Source: Bacillota bacterium (GTDB lineage: Bacteria; Bacillota; Clostridia; Acetivibrionales; JAEZXR01). From it: a stretch of DNA of 64,000 nucleotides. Of this stretch, positions 25,441 to 34,687 are shown one piece after another (the first letter of the stretch is position 1; each line of letters starts with the position of its first letter). Under the pieces are notes generated by a model. It had not been told where the DNA came from. It did not search any database and was given only the letters and a program-made list of their open reading frames with translations. Location of the stretch: positions 62,001 through 126,000 of the forward strand of contig JAEZXR010000086.1 of assembly GCA_023419605.1 (NCBI GenBank), written 5' to 3'. The position numbers and the translations under genes are program-made.

Positions 25441-26997
25441 ATGAGCATTCTTACAGTTGAAAATGTAAGCCATGGTTTTGGCGGTAGAAGCATCTTAGAG
25501 GAAGCCTCCTTTCGATTGTTGAAAGGAGAACATGTAGGCTTGGTTGGTGCCAATGGGGAAGGAAAATCTACATTTTTGAATATCATTACCGGTAAATTAC
25601 TGCCGGATGAAGGAAAGGTAGAATGGTGCAACCGGATTACCACCGGGTATTTGGATCAGCATACGGTTCTTACAAAGGGGAAAAGCATTCGGGAAGTCTT
25701 ACGGGAAGCCTTCCAGTATATGTTTGATCTGGAACAGGAAATGCTTCAAATGTATGAAAAGATGGCGGATGCCTCTGAAGACGAGATCAATAAAATGATG
25801 GAAGACGTGGGCGATATCCAAAGCCTGCTGGAGCAAAACGGTTTTTATATTATCGATGCAAAAATCGAAGAGGTGGCCAATGGGTTGGGACTGGGTGAAA
25901 TCGGCCTGGACAGGGATGTATCCGATCTGAGCGGAGGCCAAAGATCCAAGGTTCTCCTCACCAAGCTTTTGCTGCAGAATCCCATGATTCTAATCCTGGA
26001 CGAGCCTACCAACTTCCTGGATGTAGAGCATATTTACTGGCTGAAGAATTACCTGAAAAACTACGAGAACAGCTTTATTCTGGTCTCTCATGATATTCCA
26101 TTTTTAAATGATGTTGTCAATGTGATTTATCATGTAGAGAACGCCAGGTTGACACGATATGCGGGAAACTACGATCAATTCCAGCAGATGTACCAGCTGA
26201 AAAAGCAGCAAACACAGCAGGCCTATGAAAAGCAGCAGAAGGAAATTGACCGGCTGGAAGACTTTATTGCCCGGAACAAAGCCAGGGTAGCCACGACCAA
26301 CATGGCAAAAAGCCGGCAGAAGAAGCTGGACAAGATGGAGATTATTGAAATCGCCAGGGAGAAGGTTAAGCCGGTATTCAAGTTCAATGAGGCCCGGACT
26401 CCCGGCAGATTTGTATTTCAGGCCAACAATCTGGTCATCGGCTATGATGAACCTTTGACCCAGCCGCTGAATATCGCACTGGAGAGAGGGAAGAAGGTCG
26501 CCATCAGAGGCGTTAACGGTCTGGGGAAATCGACACTGCTGAAAACCCTTTTGGGACTGTTAAAACCGGTAGCCGGAGAAGTAAGTCTGGATCCGTACCT
26601 CTTCCCGGGCTACTTTGAGCAGGAGTCGGCAGGCAGCAATACCCGGACAGCTCTGGAAGAAGTGTGGAACGAATTCCCGGGGTTAACCAACGCAGAAGTC
26701 CGGGGCGCTTTGGCAAAGTGCGGCTTAACGACAGAGCATATTACCAACCAGATGATGGTGTTGAGCGGTGGGGAAAGCGCAAAGGTGCGACTCTGCAAAT
26801 TGATGCTCAAGGATGTCAACTGGCTGGTGCTGGACGAGCCTACCAACCATTTGGATGTGGATGCAAAGGAAGAATTGAAAAGAGCTTTGAAGGAATTCAA
26901 GGGGACGATTCTTCTGGTAAGCCATGAACCCGAGTTTTATGAGGATTGGGTCACAGAAGTATGGAATGTGGAGAATTGGACGACAAAGGTGGTTTAG
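25441..26997 (+). CDS. ABC-F family ATPase
   Basis: 518 residues, no membrane segment. Two ATPase domains: Walker A GANGEGKST and GVNGLGKST; signatures LSGGQRSKV and LSGGESAKVRL; Walker B ILILDEPTNFLD and WLVLDEPTNHLD. The linker (about 235-310) is rich in Q/K/R helices (QLKKQQTQQAYEKQQKEIDRLEDF), the P-site tRNA interaction motif region. ABC-F proteins act on the ribosome as translation factors or give antibiotic protection; which applies here is not visible. GAGCGAGGG precedes ATG 25441. Four bases before the prenyltransferase gene. Confidence 0.9.
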   Translation: MSILTVENVSHGFGGRSILEEASFRLLKGEHVGLVGANGEGKSTFLNIITGKLLPDEGKVEWCNRITTGYLDQHTVLTKGKSIREVLREAFQYMFDLEQEMLQMYEKMADASEDEINKMMEDVGDIQSLLEQNGFYIIDAKIEEVANGLGLGEIGLDRDVSDLSGGQRSKVLLTKLLLQNPMILILDEPTNFLDVEHIYWLKNYLKNYENSFILVSHDIPFLNDVVNVIYHVENARLTRYAGNYDQFQQMYQLKKQQTQQAYEKQQKEIDRLEDFIARNKARVATTNMAKSRQKKLDKMEIIEIAREKVKPVFKFNEARTPGRFVFQANNLVIGYDEPLTQPLNIALERGKKVAIRGVNGLGKSTLLKTLLGLLKPVAGEVSLDPYLFPGYFEQESAGSNTRTALEEVWNEFPGLTNAEVRGALAKCGLTTEHITNQMMVLSGGESAKVRLCKLMLKDVNWLVLDEPTNHLDVDAKEELKRALKEFKGTILLVSHEPEFYEDWVTEVWNVENWTTKVV

Positions 26998-27001
26998 ACA
27001 C

Positions 27002-27958
27002 ATGAAATTGCAAAGCTTCCTGGGGCTGGTTGAAATCCGGACCAAGCTGGCCAGTATAATCCCTTTTTTGCTGGGCACCATTTATGCGCTGTATCATTTT
27101 CAAATGTTCAACGGTATAAATTTTTTGATTATGCTTTTGTCCCTGTTGGCTTTTGATATGGTAACTACAGCACTCAATAATTATTTTGATTATAAAAGAG
27201 CCAAAAGGAAGCATGGGTATAATTATGAAAGCCATAATACCATTGTAAGTGATAACCTGAAGGAGTCTGCTGTTCTCGCAGTAATCGGCACACTGCTGGG
27301 GATTGCCATTGTTCTGGGCATTCTGCTGGTGGTACGGACCAATATCACGGTGCTGTTGATCGGGGTGCTGTCCTTTGCTGTCGGAATCCTGTATTCCTTC
27401 GGGCCGGTGCCCATATCCCGGACGCCTTTGGGTGAACTGCTTTCCGGGTTTTTTATGGGGTTTATTATTATTTTCCTATCCGTCTATATTCATGTATATG
27501 ACCGGAGCATTTTAACAGTGGCGCTTGAAAACGCTATTCTAACACTCCGCATAGACCTGCCGGAGGTGTTTTACATCTTCCTCCTGTCCATACCGGTAAT
27601 GTGTGGGATTGCCAACATTATGCTGGCCAACAATATCTGTGATATGGAGGATGATCTTGAAAACCGGAGGTATACATTGCCCATCTATATTGGGAGAAAA
27701 AATGCCCTTCGGCTTTTTCGAGGCCTCTATTATATTGCTTATATGGATATTGTGGTAGTGGTGCTGCTGCGGCTGGTTCCCTTCACGCTGCTGCTGGTGC
27801 TGTTGACACTGGTAGTAGTAAACAAAAATTTACGACTCTTTGATGCGCGGCAATCAAAACGGGATACCTTCGCCCTGGCTGTAAAAAACTTTTTGCTGAT
27901 GGGAGCCGCCCAGGTCATAACTTTCGGTGTTATAGCCCTTATCGGACACTGGTTATAA
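27002..27958 (+). CDS. UbiA-family prenyltransferase, MenA-like
   Basis: 318 residues with eight or nine membrane spans. The first Asp-rich motif appears as NNYFDYKRAKRKHG and the second as NICDMEDDLENRRYTLP; both fit MenA-like 1,4-dihydroxy-2-naphthoate polyprenyltransferases. The start is the ATG 4 bases after the ABC-F stop, so the two are cotranscribed. No other menaquinone genes are in the window, so another aromatic acceptor is possible. Confidence 0.8.
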   Translation: MKLQSFLGLVEIRTKLASIIPFLLGTIYALYHFQMFNGINFLIMLLSLLAFDMVTTALNNYFDYKRAKRKHGYNYESHNTIVSDNLKESAVLAVIGTLLGIAIVLGILLVVRTNITVLLIGVLSFAVGILYSFGPVPISRTPLGELLSGFFMGFIIIFLSVYIHVYDRSILTVALENAILTLRIDLPEVFYIFLLSIPVMCGIANIMLANNICDMEDDLENRRYTLPIYIGRKNALRLFRGLYYIAYMDIVVVVLLRLVPFTLLLVLLTLVVVNKNLRLFDARQSKRDTFALAVKNFLLMGAAQVITFGVIALIGHWL

Positions 27959-27978
27959 TGCGCTTTGTTTAGTTCGTT

Positions 27979-28019
27979 AAAAAAGCCTGGGATGACACAA
28001 CAGTCATCCCAGGCTTTTT
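27979..28019. terminator. Bidirectional terminator
   Basis: AAAAAGCCTGGGATGAC pairs exactly with GTCATCCCAGGCTTTTT across ACAACA; serves both the prenyltransferase and the convergent lactonase gene. Confidence 0.9.
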
Positions 28020-28029
28020 AGCATGTATG

Positions 28030-29121
28030 CTATTCATCCAGGAGAACAAACTTGATACATACGGGACTAGGCACGGGGATAACTTGTCCCAGAGGCCGCA
28101 ACTCACCGGTTTCCTGGTGAATTGCAAAGGAAACGATGGTATTGGAGTTCTGGTTTGCGGCATAGAGGTATTTTCCGGTAGGGTCGATGGCAAAATCACG
28201 CGGGTCCTTTCCACCGGTAGAGGTATGCGCCACAAATTCCAGTTTTCCCGTCTGGGCGTCGATACGATAGACAGCAATGCTGTCATGGCCCCGGTTGGAG
28301 GCATATAGGTATCTTCCGTCAGGGGAGACGTGAATGGCAGCACAAGTATTAATTCCGGCATATCCTTCAGGGAGTGTGGAAATATATTGCTCTGCTGTGA
28401 AGGTGGAATCGGTGGAATGCTTCAAGAACACCACATCCGAGCTGAGCTCATTCACCAGATATACAAATTTGCCATTAGGGTGAAAAGCCAGGTGCCTCGG
28501 GCCGGAGGCCGGACGGATGGCGACCGACCGTTTTTCATCCGAAGTCAGCCTGCCAGCAGCGGGATCAAACTGGTAAACCATGATTTTATCAATTCCCAGA
28601 TCTACGGCGCAGAGATAATTTTCTTCCGGTGTCAGTGAAACAAAATGGGCATGGGCTCTTTCCTGCCGCTCTTTGTTGGGGCCGGAACCCTGGTGCTGAA
28701 TGATGGTGGAAACAGGGCCCAAGCTGCCATCCCCATTCAGAGGAAATGCAGACACATTCCCATCTCTGTAGTTGGCTGCAAAAAGGAACCTGTTGAGGCT
28801 GTCGGTAGTTATATGGCAGGGGACCTGGCCTTTGGTAGATTCAAAATTGAGGGGTGTCAGGTTCCCGGTTTGACGATGAATGGCAAAAGCGGCTACAGCG
28901 CCACTGGGGGTACCGTTGAAATGATCCGTTTCCATGACGGCGTAAAGATAGCGATTCTTTTTATCAATGGCCAGATAGGAGGGGTTTTCCAGACGGGCGG
29001 AGACACCTTTCCCTTCCAGATGGCCTGTTTCGGTATTTACATCAAAAGCGTAGATCCCCTCGCTTTCGCCCTGGGTATAGGTTCCTATGTACGCAATGTA
29101 TCGTTGATTCGTATGGCTCAT
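28030..29121 (-). CDS. Beta-propeller lactonase (6-phosphogluconolactonase family, COG2706)
   Basis: 363 residues from the ATG preceded by GGAGGAAAG; the upstream in-frame ATG overlaps that ribosome site. Seven-bladed propeller signatures: YIGTYTQGESEGIYAF, NPSYLAIDKKNRYLYAV, GPRHLAFHPNGKFVYLVNE, CAAIHVSPDGRYLYASNRGHDS and DPRDFAIDPTGKYLYAANQ. Likely cytoplasmic hydrolysis of 6-phosphogluconolactone or another sugar lactone. The gene lies 22 bases downstream of a histidine kinase gene on the same strand. Confidence 0.85.
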   Translation of the reverse strand: MSHTNQRYIAYIGTYTQGESEGIYAFDVNTETGHLEGKGVSARLENPSYLAIDKKNRYLYAVMETDHFNGTPSGAVAAFAIHRQTGNLTPLNFESTKGQVPCHITTDSLNRFLFAANYRDGNVSAFPLNGDGSLGPVSTIIQHQGSGPNKERQERAHAHFVSLTPEENYLCAVDLGIDKIMVYQFDPAAGRLTSDEKRSVAIRPASGPRHLAFHPNGKFVYLVNELSSDVVFLKHSTDSTFTAEQYISTLPEGYAGINTCAAIHVSPDGRYLYASNRGHDSIAVYRIDAQTGKLEFVAHTSTGGKDPRDFAIDPTGKYLYAANQNSNTIVSFAIHQETGELRPLGQVIPVPSPVCIKFVLLDE

Positions 29122-29142
29122 TATTCTTTCCTCCATTACCTT

Positions 29143-30516
29143 TTATGCATAAATATCAGAAAATTCAATACTGATTTTTTCCACTTTTGAACTGCTGGCA
29201 TTTGCACAGAGGGAAGTCGTTTTTTCCTCTCCTTCCACAAATCGAACAGGCAGCGTAAAAATAAACTCACTTCCTTTCCCGAGTTCGCTTTGAACATAGA
29301 TGGTACCGCCATGCATTTCCACCAGGGACCGTACCAGATACAGACCGATTCCGTTTCCTTCCTCCTTTTTCCGAAGGGTTGAATCCACCTGGGTATAGGC
29401 TTCAAAAACCTTCTCCAGCATATCTGCTGGGATTCCTGTCCCGGTATCCTTGACGGACACAACAATTTCTTCGCCCTTATCAAAGAGGTTTACTTCGATT
29501 TTACCTCCGGGAGCTGTGAATTTCACAGCATTCGAAAGCAGGTTCAGCATAACTCTTTCCAGCTTTTCCGGATCACAGGCAATCACTTTTTCTTCCACTT
29601 CCGTATCGAAAACAAGCTCAATTTGCTTGTTAATGGTGTATTCTGCAATGGAAAGGCTTATATCTTCTATAATTCTAATTATATCATGATTTCCCGGATT
29701 AATGTGAAAAAAACCGGCTTCAATTTTGTTCATATCGATCAGATTGTTAATAAGCCGCAAAAGCCTGTAACAGTTTTGTTTCATCATCCGCAAGTACTTT
29801 GACAGCGTTTTGAAGTGTTCACAGCCGAGATGATTCACATGCAGCTTTTCAATGAGCTGTACGGCGCTGAAGACAATGTTCAGTGGAGTTTTGAGCTCAT
29901 GGGAGACTGTTGAAAAAAGGTGCGTTTTTATTTTATTGCACCGGGTCGATTCCTCCAGCTGGGCCAATTCACTTTTTAACCGTACTTCATGGGTTTCGTC
30001 CCGGAAGCTTAAAATGATTCCGCTCTTATTTGTGTTTGGAGAAAGAGGAGTCACCGAATACTTGAAGACTCTTCCGTCATGGAGATAAAGAAAGCCTGTA
30101 TCGCTTTCGGACACCTCGGTGGTTTGCTTCACAGGTATTTTTAAATTTTCAGGATGTAAAACCTGGGTTTGCACGAAATTGCCGATCTCCAGGGAGTCTT
30201 TCTCCAGCCTGAGCTTTTCCGGCAAATGAAACATATCGGCAAATTTCCGGTTCATATGTGTGATTCTGGAATGGACGTCAACGATAATGATACCATGATC
30301 CGTAGATTCCAAAACAGCTTTTAAAACTTCTTCCGCTTCCATACAAGGGTTTCTCTTCCTTCTCACTTTTGTAGAACCTGAGGGAACAGTCGTTACACTT
30401 TCCGATCTATAGTTTCGATTCAGGGTGGGTAGCTCTGGAATGTTATAGGCTAAAGCCCTGGGGCTTATATTGAACTTATGCGTTACATCCTTACGGAACA
30501 TCTCTTCATACAACAC
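29143..30516 (-). CDS. PAS-domain histidine kinase, orphan, cytoplasmic
   Basis: 457 residues from GTG 30516, chosen because AGGAGG lies exactly 8 bases upstream; the longer frame to 30594 has no ribosome site. Order: a short N-terminal segment, PAS domain (EEVLKAVLESTDHGIIIVD to about residue 180), HisKA with phosphoacceptor His in STVSHELKTPLNIV, HATPase with N box LLSNAVKF, G1 VKDTGTGIP, F/G2 EGNGIGLYLV. No transmembrane helix, so it senses a cytoplasmic signal. No response regulator is adjacent. Resembles kinases near sporulation or redox control, but the target is unknown. Confidence 0.85.
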   Translation of the reverse strand: MLYEEMFRKDVTHKFNISPRALAYNIPELPTLNRNYRSESVTTVPSGSTKVRRKRNPCMEAEEVLKAVLESTDHGIIIVDVHSRITHMNRKFADMFHLPEKLRLEKDSLEIGNFVQTQVLHPENLKIPVKQTTEVSESDTGFLYLHDGRVFKYSVTPLSPNTNKSGIILSFRDETHEVRLKSELAQLEESTRCNKIKTHLFSTVSHELKTPLNIVFSAVQLIEKLHVNHLGCEHFKTLSKYLRMMKQNCYRLLRLINNLIDMNKIEAGFFHINPGNHDIIRIIEDISLSIAEYTINKQIELVFDTEVEEKVIACDPEKLERVMLNLLSNAVKFTAPGGKIEVNLFDKGEEIVVSVKDTGTGIPADMLEKVFEAYTQVDSTLRKKEEGNGIGLYLVRSLVEMHGGTIYVQSELGKGSEFIFTLPVRFVEGEEKTTSLCANASSSKVEKISIEFSDIYA

Positions 30517-30654
30517 TATAACTGCCTCCTGTAAATGTACTAAATTTATATACTCTTGAAACTTTGGTAAAATCATCCTTAAAGCACACATCATATTATA
30601 ATTACTTGGTTATGTAAATTCAAGAAATATTGAAATCCCTTCATTTTTAGATGT

Positions 30655-30683
30655 AAAAAAACCGCCGTTGCCGGGTTTGGGGG
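30655..30683 (-). terminator. Possible minus-strand terminator in a gene-free stretch
   Basis: On the minus strand AAACCCGGC/GGCGGTTT-like pairing precedes a run of seven T. It lies upstream of the kinase gene, in the 30517-30964 gap where I see no convincing gene, so it may end a small minus-strand RNA. Confidence 0.35.
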
Positions 30684-30964
30684 ATATGACACGGACTTGT
30701 TTTTTTCTACAGCTTTAGCAGATATTCTGGTGAGTATGACAAAGGGTTTTTCTGTTTTTCTGTCTTTTCCTGCGTAAATTGAAAGATATCGCCATCAGCT
30801 TTTTTTAGCATGTTTTTACCGAATTGTGGGAAATAATTGCTTTTCATGAGAAATAAATGCAGAAATTTACAGGACTTTTCACGGCAATTATTTGACACGG
30901 CTATTGAAAAGATTTGTTATGAATAGTATCATAAAAACATAATCATAAAGTGAAAGGGCTGTTT

Positions 30965-31429
30965 ATGGATAGTAGAAAATTAGGAAAACAGAAGCACATC
31001 GCATTAATAGCACATGATAATAGGAAGCAGGATCTGGTGAACTGGGTGCAAGCAAACAGCCAAATCCTTTCGAGACACTTTCTTTGCGGTACCGGTACTA
31101 CGGCTCGATTGATTTCGGAGCAAACAGGACTCCCTGTAAAAGCCTATAAAAGCGGACCTCTGGGTGGAGACCAACAGATTGGTGCACGTATCACGGACGG
31201 CAAAGTCGATTTTATGGTTTTTTTCTGGGACCCGTTAACCTCGCAGCCGCACGATCCAGACGTAAAAGCGCTGCTTCGCATCGCCGTACTCTATGATATT
31301 CCGGTTGCCATGAATCAATCTTCCGCTGACTTTATGCTGACTTCCAGCCTGATGGAGCAGGAATATGACAGGAACATCGTCGATTATTACAGCAGAATTC
31401 GAAAGGAAACCTTCGGTGGCAGCTATTAG
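30965..31429 (+). CDS. mgsA: Methylglyoxal synthase
   Basis: 154 residues. HIALIAHDNRKQDLVNWV, the phosphate-binding GTGTTARLI, YKSGPLGGDQQIGA, the catalytic Asp in FFWDPLTSQPHDPDVKALLRIA, and IPVAMNQSSADFML are canonical for MgsA, which converts dihydroxyacetone phosphate to methylglyoxal and phosphate. AAAGGG before ATG 30965; GTG 30950 is less likely. Monocistronic, with a strong terminator. Confidence 0.95.
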   Translation: MDSRKLGKQKHIALIAHDNRKQDLVNWVQANSQILSRHFLCGTGTTARLISEQTGLPVKAYKSGPLGGDQQIGARITDGKVDFMVFFWDPLTSQPHDPDVKALLRIAVLYDIPVAMNQSSADFMLTSSLMEQEYDRNIVDYYSRIRKETFGGSY

Positions 31430-31442
31430 GCAATATGGACGC

Positions 31443-31481
31443 AAAACCGCTGTGCAGCTGGATTGCACAGTGGTTTTTTTT
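31443..31481 (+). terminator. Terminator after mgsA
   Basis: AAAACCGCTGTGCA and TGCACAGTGGTTTT form a stem around a 7-base loop, followed by further T. Confidence 0.85.
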
Positions 31482-31562
31482 GCGCAGTAAGTACCAGAAA
31501 CTTCCGCTATTGCCAGAAACTTAGGGTTGAAATATTATGTAAACCTTGTTACAATGACTCCG

Positions 31563-31700
31563 AAATGCCGAATCTCCTGAAAGAGGAGTACGGGGGACGC
31601 AAATGTAGTTTTGGGGTTAATCACGGGTATAGATGAAAACTGTACCGCGTGTAGGAAAATCTCTCTTCCGAACCCGTCAGCTAACCTCGGAGGCGAAAGG
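31563..31700 (+). ncRNA. Cyclic-di-AMP riboswitch (ydaO/yuaA leader)
   Basis: Conserved blocks appear in order: GCCGAATC, GAGGAGTACGGGGGACGCA, GGGGTTAATC, ACTGTACCGC, then TCTTCCGAACCCGTCAGCTA and ACCTCGGAGGCG. These match the ydaO/yuaA class, which binds c-di-AMP and turns expression off. The aptamer ends about 13 bases before the hydrolase start. No distinct terminator hairpin with T-run follows, so translational control or an embedded terminator is likely. Confidence 0.93.
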
Positions 31701-31712
31701 GGGAAATGTATA

Positions 31713-32489
31713 ATGTTTACATTAAAGAAGGCAAAAGCGGTTGTTTTTGCAGCAATTTTTACCATGTTGGTTCCGTACACAGCTCAGGCAGCTGCCTATA
31801 AGGTTGTGCAGGGTGATACGCTTTATTCACTGGGGAAGGTGTTCAATACCACCAGCAGTGCAATTATGAAGGATAACGGACTTTCCGGTACAACCATTTA
31901 TCCGGGCCAGGTGTTGAACGTACCGGGAACCACCTATACGGTTCAAGCCGGCGATACGCTCTACGGAATTGCCAAAAAGTTCGGAGTATCGGTAGATACT
32001 TTGAAGAAGGCCAGCAACGAATGGGATAACATCATTTATCCCGGGCAGAAATTGATCGTGCCGAAGGTGGCCACAGGATCTACGCCTTCAACAGGAGGAA
32101 GCAGTACAGGTGCCAGAGTTCCTTACACCGCAGCAGACCTGGATTTATTGGCAAGACTGATCACTGCGGAAGCGCAGGGAGAGCCTTACAATGCGCAAGT
32201 GGCAGTAGGTGCAGTCGTTATAAACAGGGTAAAGGACTCTCGTTATCCAAATACAATTAAAGGTGTAATTTATGAAGTGTCCGGCGGATACTACCAGTTT
32301 AGTCCTGTTCTCAACGGATATATAAACAAGCCGGCAACAGAGGAGTCCAAAAAGGCCGCGTATGACGCGCTGCATGGTGCAGACCCATCTCGTGGTGCTT
32401 TCTACTACTTTGACGACAGTGCAACAAATAAATGGCTTTGGTCAAAACCTTTAGCCGCTAGAATTGGTCATATGGTATTTGTTTATTAA
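31713..32489 (+). CDS. LysM-SleB-type cell-wall hydrolase
   Basis: 258 residues. Signal peptide (MFTLKKAKAVVFAAIFTML...TAQA), two LysM peptidoglycan-binding modules (YKVVQGDTLYSLGKVF and YTVQAGDTLYGIAKKF, about 28-115), a Thr/Ser/Gly linker, then the SleB/CwlJ hydrolase domain (LLARLITAEAQGEPYNAQVAVGAVVINRV, PNTIKGVIY, YQFSPV; the Glu of TAEAQGEP is the likely catalytic acid). ATG chosen by AAAGGGGG upstream. Secreted; cleaves spore cortex or vegetative peptidoglycan. Its riboswitch links wall turnover to c-di-AMP and osmotic state. Confidence 0.92.
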   Translation: MFTLKKAKAVVFAAIFTMLVPYTAQAAAYKVVQGDTLYSLGKVFNTTSSAIMKDNGLSGTTIYPGQVLNVPGTTYTVQAGDTLYGIAKKFGVSVDTLKKASNEWDNIIYPGQKLIVPKVATGSTPSTGGSSTGARVPYTAADLDLLARLITAEAQGEPYNAQVAVGAVVINRVKDSRYPNTIKGVIYEVSGGYYQFSPVLNGYINKPATEESKKAAYDALHGADPSRGAFYYFDDSATNKWLWSKPLAARIGHMVFVY

Positions 32490-32507
32490 TAACAAGTAAA
32501 ACAGAGG

Positions 32508-32545
32508 AAAGACGCGGGGGAGTCGATTTACCCCGTGTCTTTTGC
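32508..32545 (+). terminator. Terminator after the LysM hydrolase
   Basis: AAGACGCGGGG pairs with CCCCGTGTCTT around an 11-base loop, followed by TTGCTTTTC. Confidence 0.7.
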
Positions 32546-32711
32546 TTTTCTTGACCGATTTCTGGTATTTGGATAAGATATAGGGGTAAGAATAAAAGCA
32601 AGAAAATATATTCTGCATCTTTAATTCGTAATTTGGCTTCTGTTCGGCGGTCTGCTCCAGAAAATTTCAACAGCAACGGAAAGCTGCCTGGCAGGGAAAG
32701 GAAGATGAGTG

Positions 32712-34445
32712 ATGTCTGCTATGTCTGGTAGAGTACACCAATTCATGTTGAAAATCGGTAAGAGTTTCCGGCGGTTCTTTGAGACTTTGCTGCTTTTGAT
32801 TGCAGCCGTAGTTCTGCTGATTATTCACAATCACATGCCCTATACGCTGTCTTCCCAGAGGGAAATCATTAGTAAGGTTGTGCAGGGCCTTATACTGGGA
32901 GCACTGCTGTTCCTTTGCTACAGAGCGGTTCTGGAGAGAGAGGTGCTGAAAAAGACACTGTACAAGGCAGTTCTGTGGACGGGAACCGCTGCCTTTACCG
33001 TGTTTTATTATTTTGCTTTCTTACAGGATAATCGGGTAGGCATGATCCGGTACTCCGCCGTGTTGTTCGCATCGGCCCTGCTGTTCCTTAGCATCCCGTA
33101 TCTGGTGAAACGGGAGGGCTTTGAACTTTATATAACAAAAGTGTTTTCCGGAGCTTTTGTGGCGGCGCTCTATGCGTTAGTGCTGTTTCTGGGAATGACC
33201 GCCATCCTTTTTACCGTCGATCAGTTGTTTAGCATCCATATACAGGGAAAAATTTATTTTGATATTTTTATGATTGCCGCAGGGGTGTTCTGGCCGGCAT
33301 ATTTCCTTTCGGAGGTTCCCCGGTCTGGAGAGGTACTTCCGAAAGATCGGTATTCCAAGGTTTTAAAAATATTGCTCTTTTATATTGTCATGCCGCTCCT
33401 TATGGTCTATACTGCCATACTTTACGTTTATTTTGCAAAGGTGCTTATTACACAGAAATGGCCGGAAGGAATGGTTTCCCATCTGGTACTCTGGTATTGC
33501 ATTTTGACCGCTTTTATTATTTTCCTGATTCGCCCGTTGAAGCCCATTTCCTCCTGGGCAGCAGTATTTTCAAGAAGTATGCCCATGGTCACACTTCCAC
33601 TGCTTGCACTGTGCGCATGGGCCATCGGCATAAGAATTCATGCTTACGGAGTGACGGAAAGCCGGTATTTTGTTGTAGCGGCGGTGGTCTGGGTCTTATT
33701 TGTGATGCTGTTCTACATTTTTAACAGGGGTCGGAACAATGTGTTTTTACCCCTGTCATTGGCTGTGATTGCGGTGATTACGGTTACCGGGCCCTGGAGT
33801 GCTTTTGAAATATCAAAGGACAGCCAGGAAAATCGGTTTGAGAGGTTATTGGTTAAAAACAACATGTGGGTGGAAGGGAAGCTTCAAAAAGCGGCGATGG
33901 AGGTTTCAAGGGAAGATAAGGAGTCCATGACTTCGATCCTATTCTATTTTTCCAATACCCACAGCCTTTCGGAGCTGCATGCTTTACCCGGGGGCTTTAC
34001 CTTATCCCAAAGTGAGGAGATATTGGGGTTTAAGACTCAGGGTTGGACGGACCTTATCCTGGATCAGAGTAGAAGCTACTTTTTGATGGACCAGGGTGTC
34101 ATCGACATAAAGGGGTATAGTTACATGATAGAATCCTCTAAAATAACTTCAAATGTGAATACCCATTTCTTACCTCCTTTTGAGATAAAACTGGACCGGT
34201 CCCATAACATCCTGACCATCCATCGGGAAGGAAGAAAAATGTATGAACGGAGTATCAAAGACTTCGCACTGGAAGTCGATAAGGAAAATAAGACGAAGCA
34301 GCAGCTGCCCATGGAAAACATGACGTTTGTGGACAGCCAGAATGGCTTGCAGGTGAAATACATTTTTAGAAACCTGCTTCTGCGAGAACTGAAGGATGGC
34401 ACAGTGGAACTGGAAAATTATGAATTTTTGCTGTTGGTACAATAA
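32712..34445 (+). CDS. DUF4153-family polytopic membrane protein
   Basis: 577 residues. About eleven hydrophobic segments from residue 20 to 365 (LLLLIAAVVLLIIH, GLILGALLFLCYRAV, ALYALVLFLGMTAILF, LLFYIVMPLLMVYTAILYVY, SRYFVVAAVVWVLFVMLFYIF), then a 200-residue soluble C-terminal domain. The middle block (DIFMIAAGVFWPAYFLSEVP, YVYFAKVLITQKWPEGMVS) is the DUF4153 core. ATG 32712 follows AAGGAAG. Function unknown. Monocistronic. Confidence 0.75.
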   Translation: MSAMSGRVHQFMLKIGKSFRRFFETLLLLIAAVVLLIIHNHMPYTLSSQREIISKVVQGLILGALLFLCYRAVLEREVLKKTLYKAVLWTGTAAFTVFYYFAFLQDNRVGMIRYSAVLFASALLFLSIPYLVKREGFELYITKVFSGAFVAALYALVLFLGMTAILFTVDQLFSIHIQGKIYFDIFMIAAGVFWPAYFLSEVPRSGEVLPKDRYSKVLKILLFYIVMPLLMVYTAILYVYFAKVLITQKWPEGMVSHLVLWYCILTAFIIFLIRPLKPISSWAAVFSRSMPMVTLPLLALCAWAIGIRIHAYGVTESRYFVVAAVVWVLFVMLFYIFNRGRNNVFLPLSLAVIAVITVTGPWSAFEISKDSQENRFERLLVKNNMWVEGKLQKAAMEVSREDKESMTSILFYFSNTHSLSELHALPGGFTLSQSEEILGFKTQGWTDLILDQSRSYFLMDQGVIDIKGYSYMIESSKITSNVNTHFLPPFEIKLDRSHNILTIHREGRKMYERSIKDFALEVDKENKTKQQLPMENMTFVDSQNGLQVKYIFRNLLLRELKDGTVELENYEFLLLVQ

Positions 34446-34552
34446 ACAGTTGAGGGAAGTTTCTCCGTGAAAATAGTGTCTCGATATATTTTTATTACAT
34501 TTTGTATGGATAGACATTCAGGAGAGAATATCTTACAATAATGTTCTGGAGC

Positions 34553-34656
34553 TTATAACGAGGCATAAGATGAGCCCCCGCCCTACCTCTTTAGGTGGTG
34601 GGTACCGATTAACTTTATAGGCGGCGAGCATATCTCCCGCCTCGTTGAAGTTATAA
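34553..34656. repeat. Structured inverted-repeat element, about 100 bp
   Basis: Outer arms TTATAACGA and TCGTTGAAGTTATAA enclose two hairpins: CCCTACC/GGTGGTGGG and GGCGG/CCGCC, giving a three-way-junction shape. No coding potential. It lies in the 34446-34687 gap. GC-rich subterminal hairpins like these occur in IS200/IS605-derived palindromic elements; no transposase is nearby. Confidence 0.4.
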
Positions 34657-34687
34657 AAAATCATGGATAAGAGTGGAAGTGACAAGG

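Noticed and set aside
30707..30898. 63-residue minus-strand ORF upstream of the PAS kinase
   Set aside because: No ribosome site, lysine- and asparagine-rich composition of AT-rich non-coding DNA; a small RNA is more likely than a gene.
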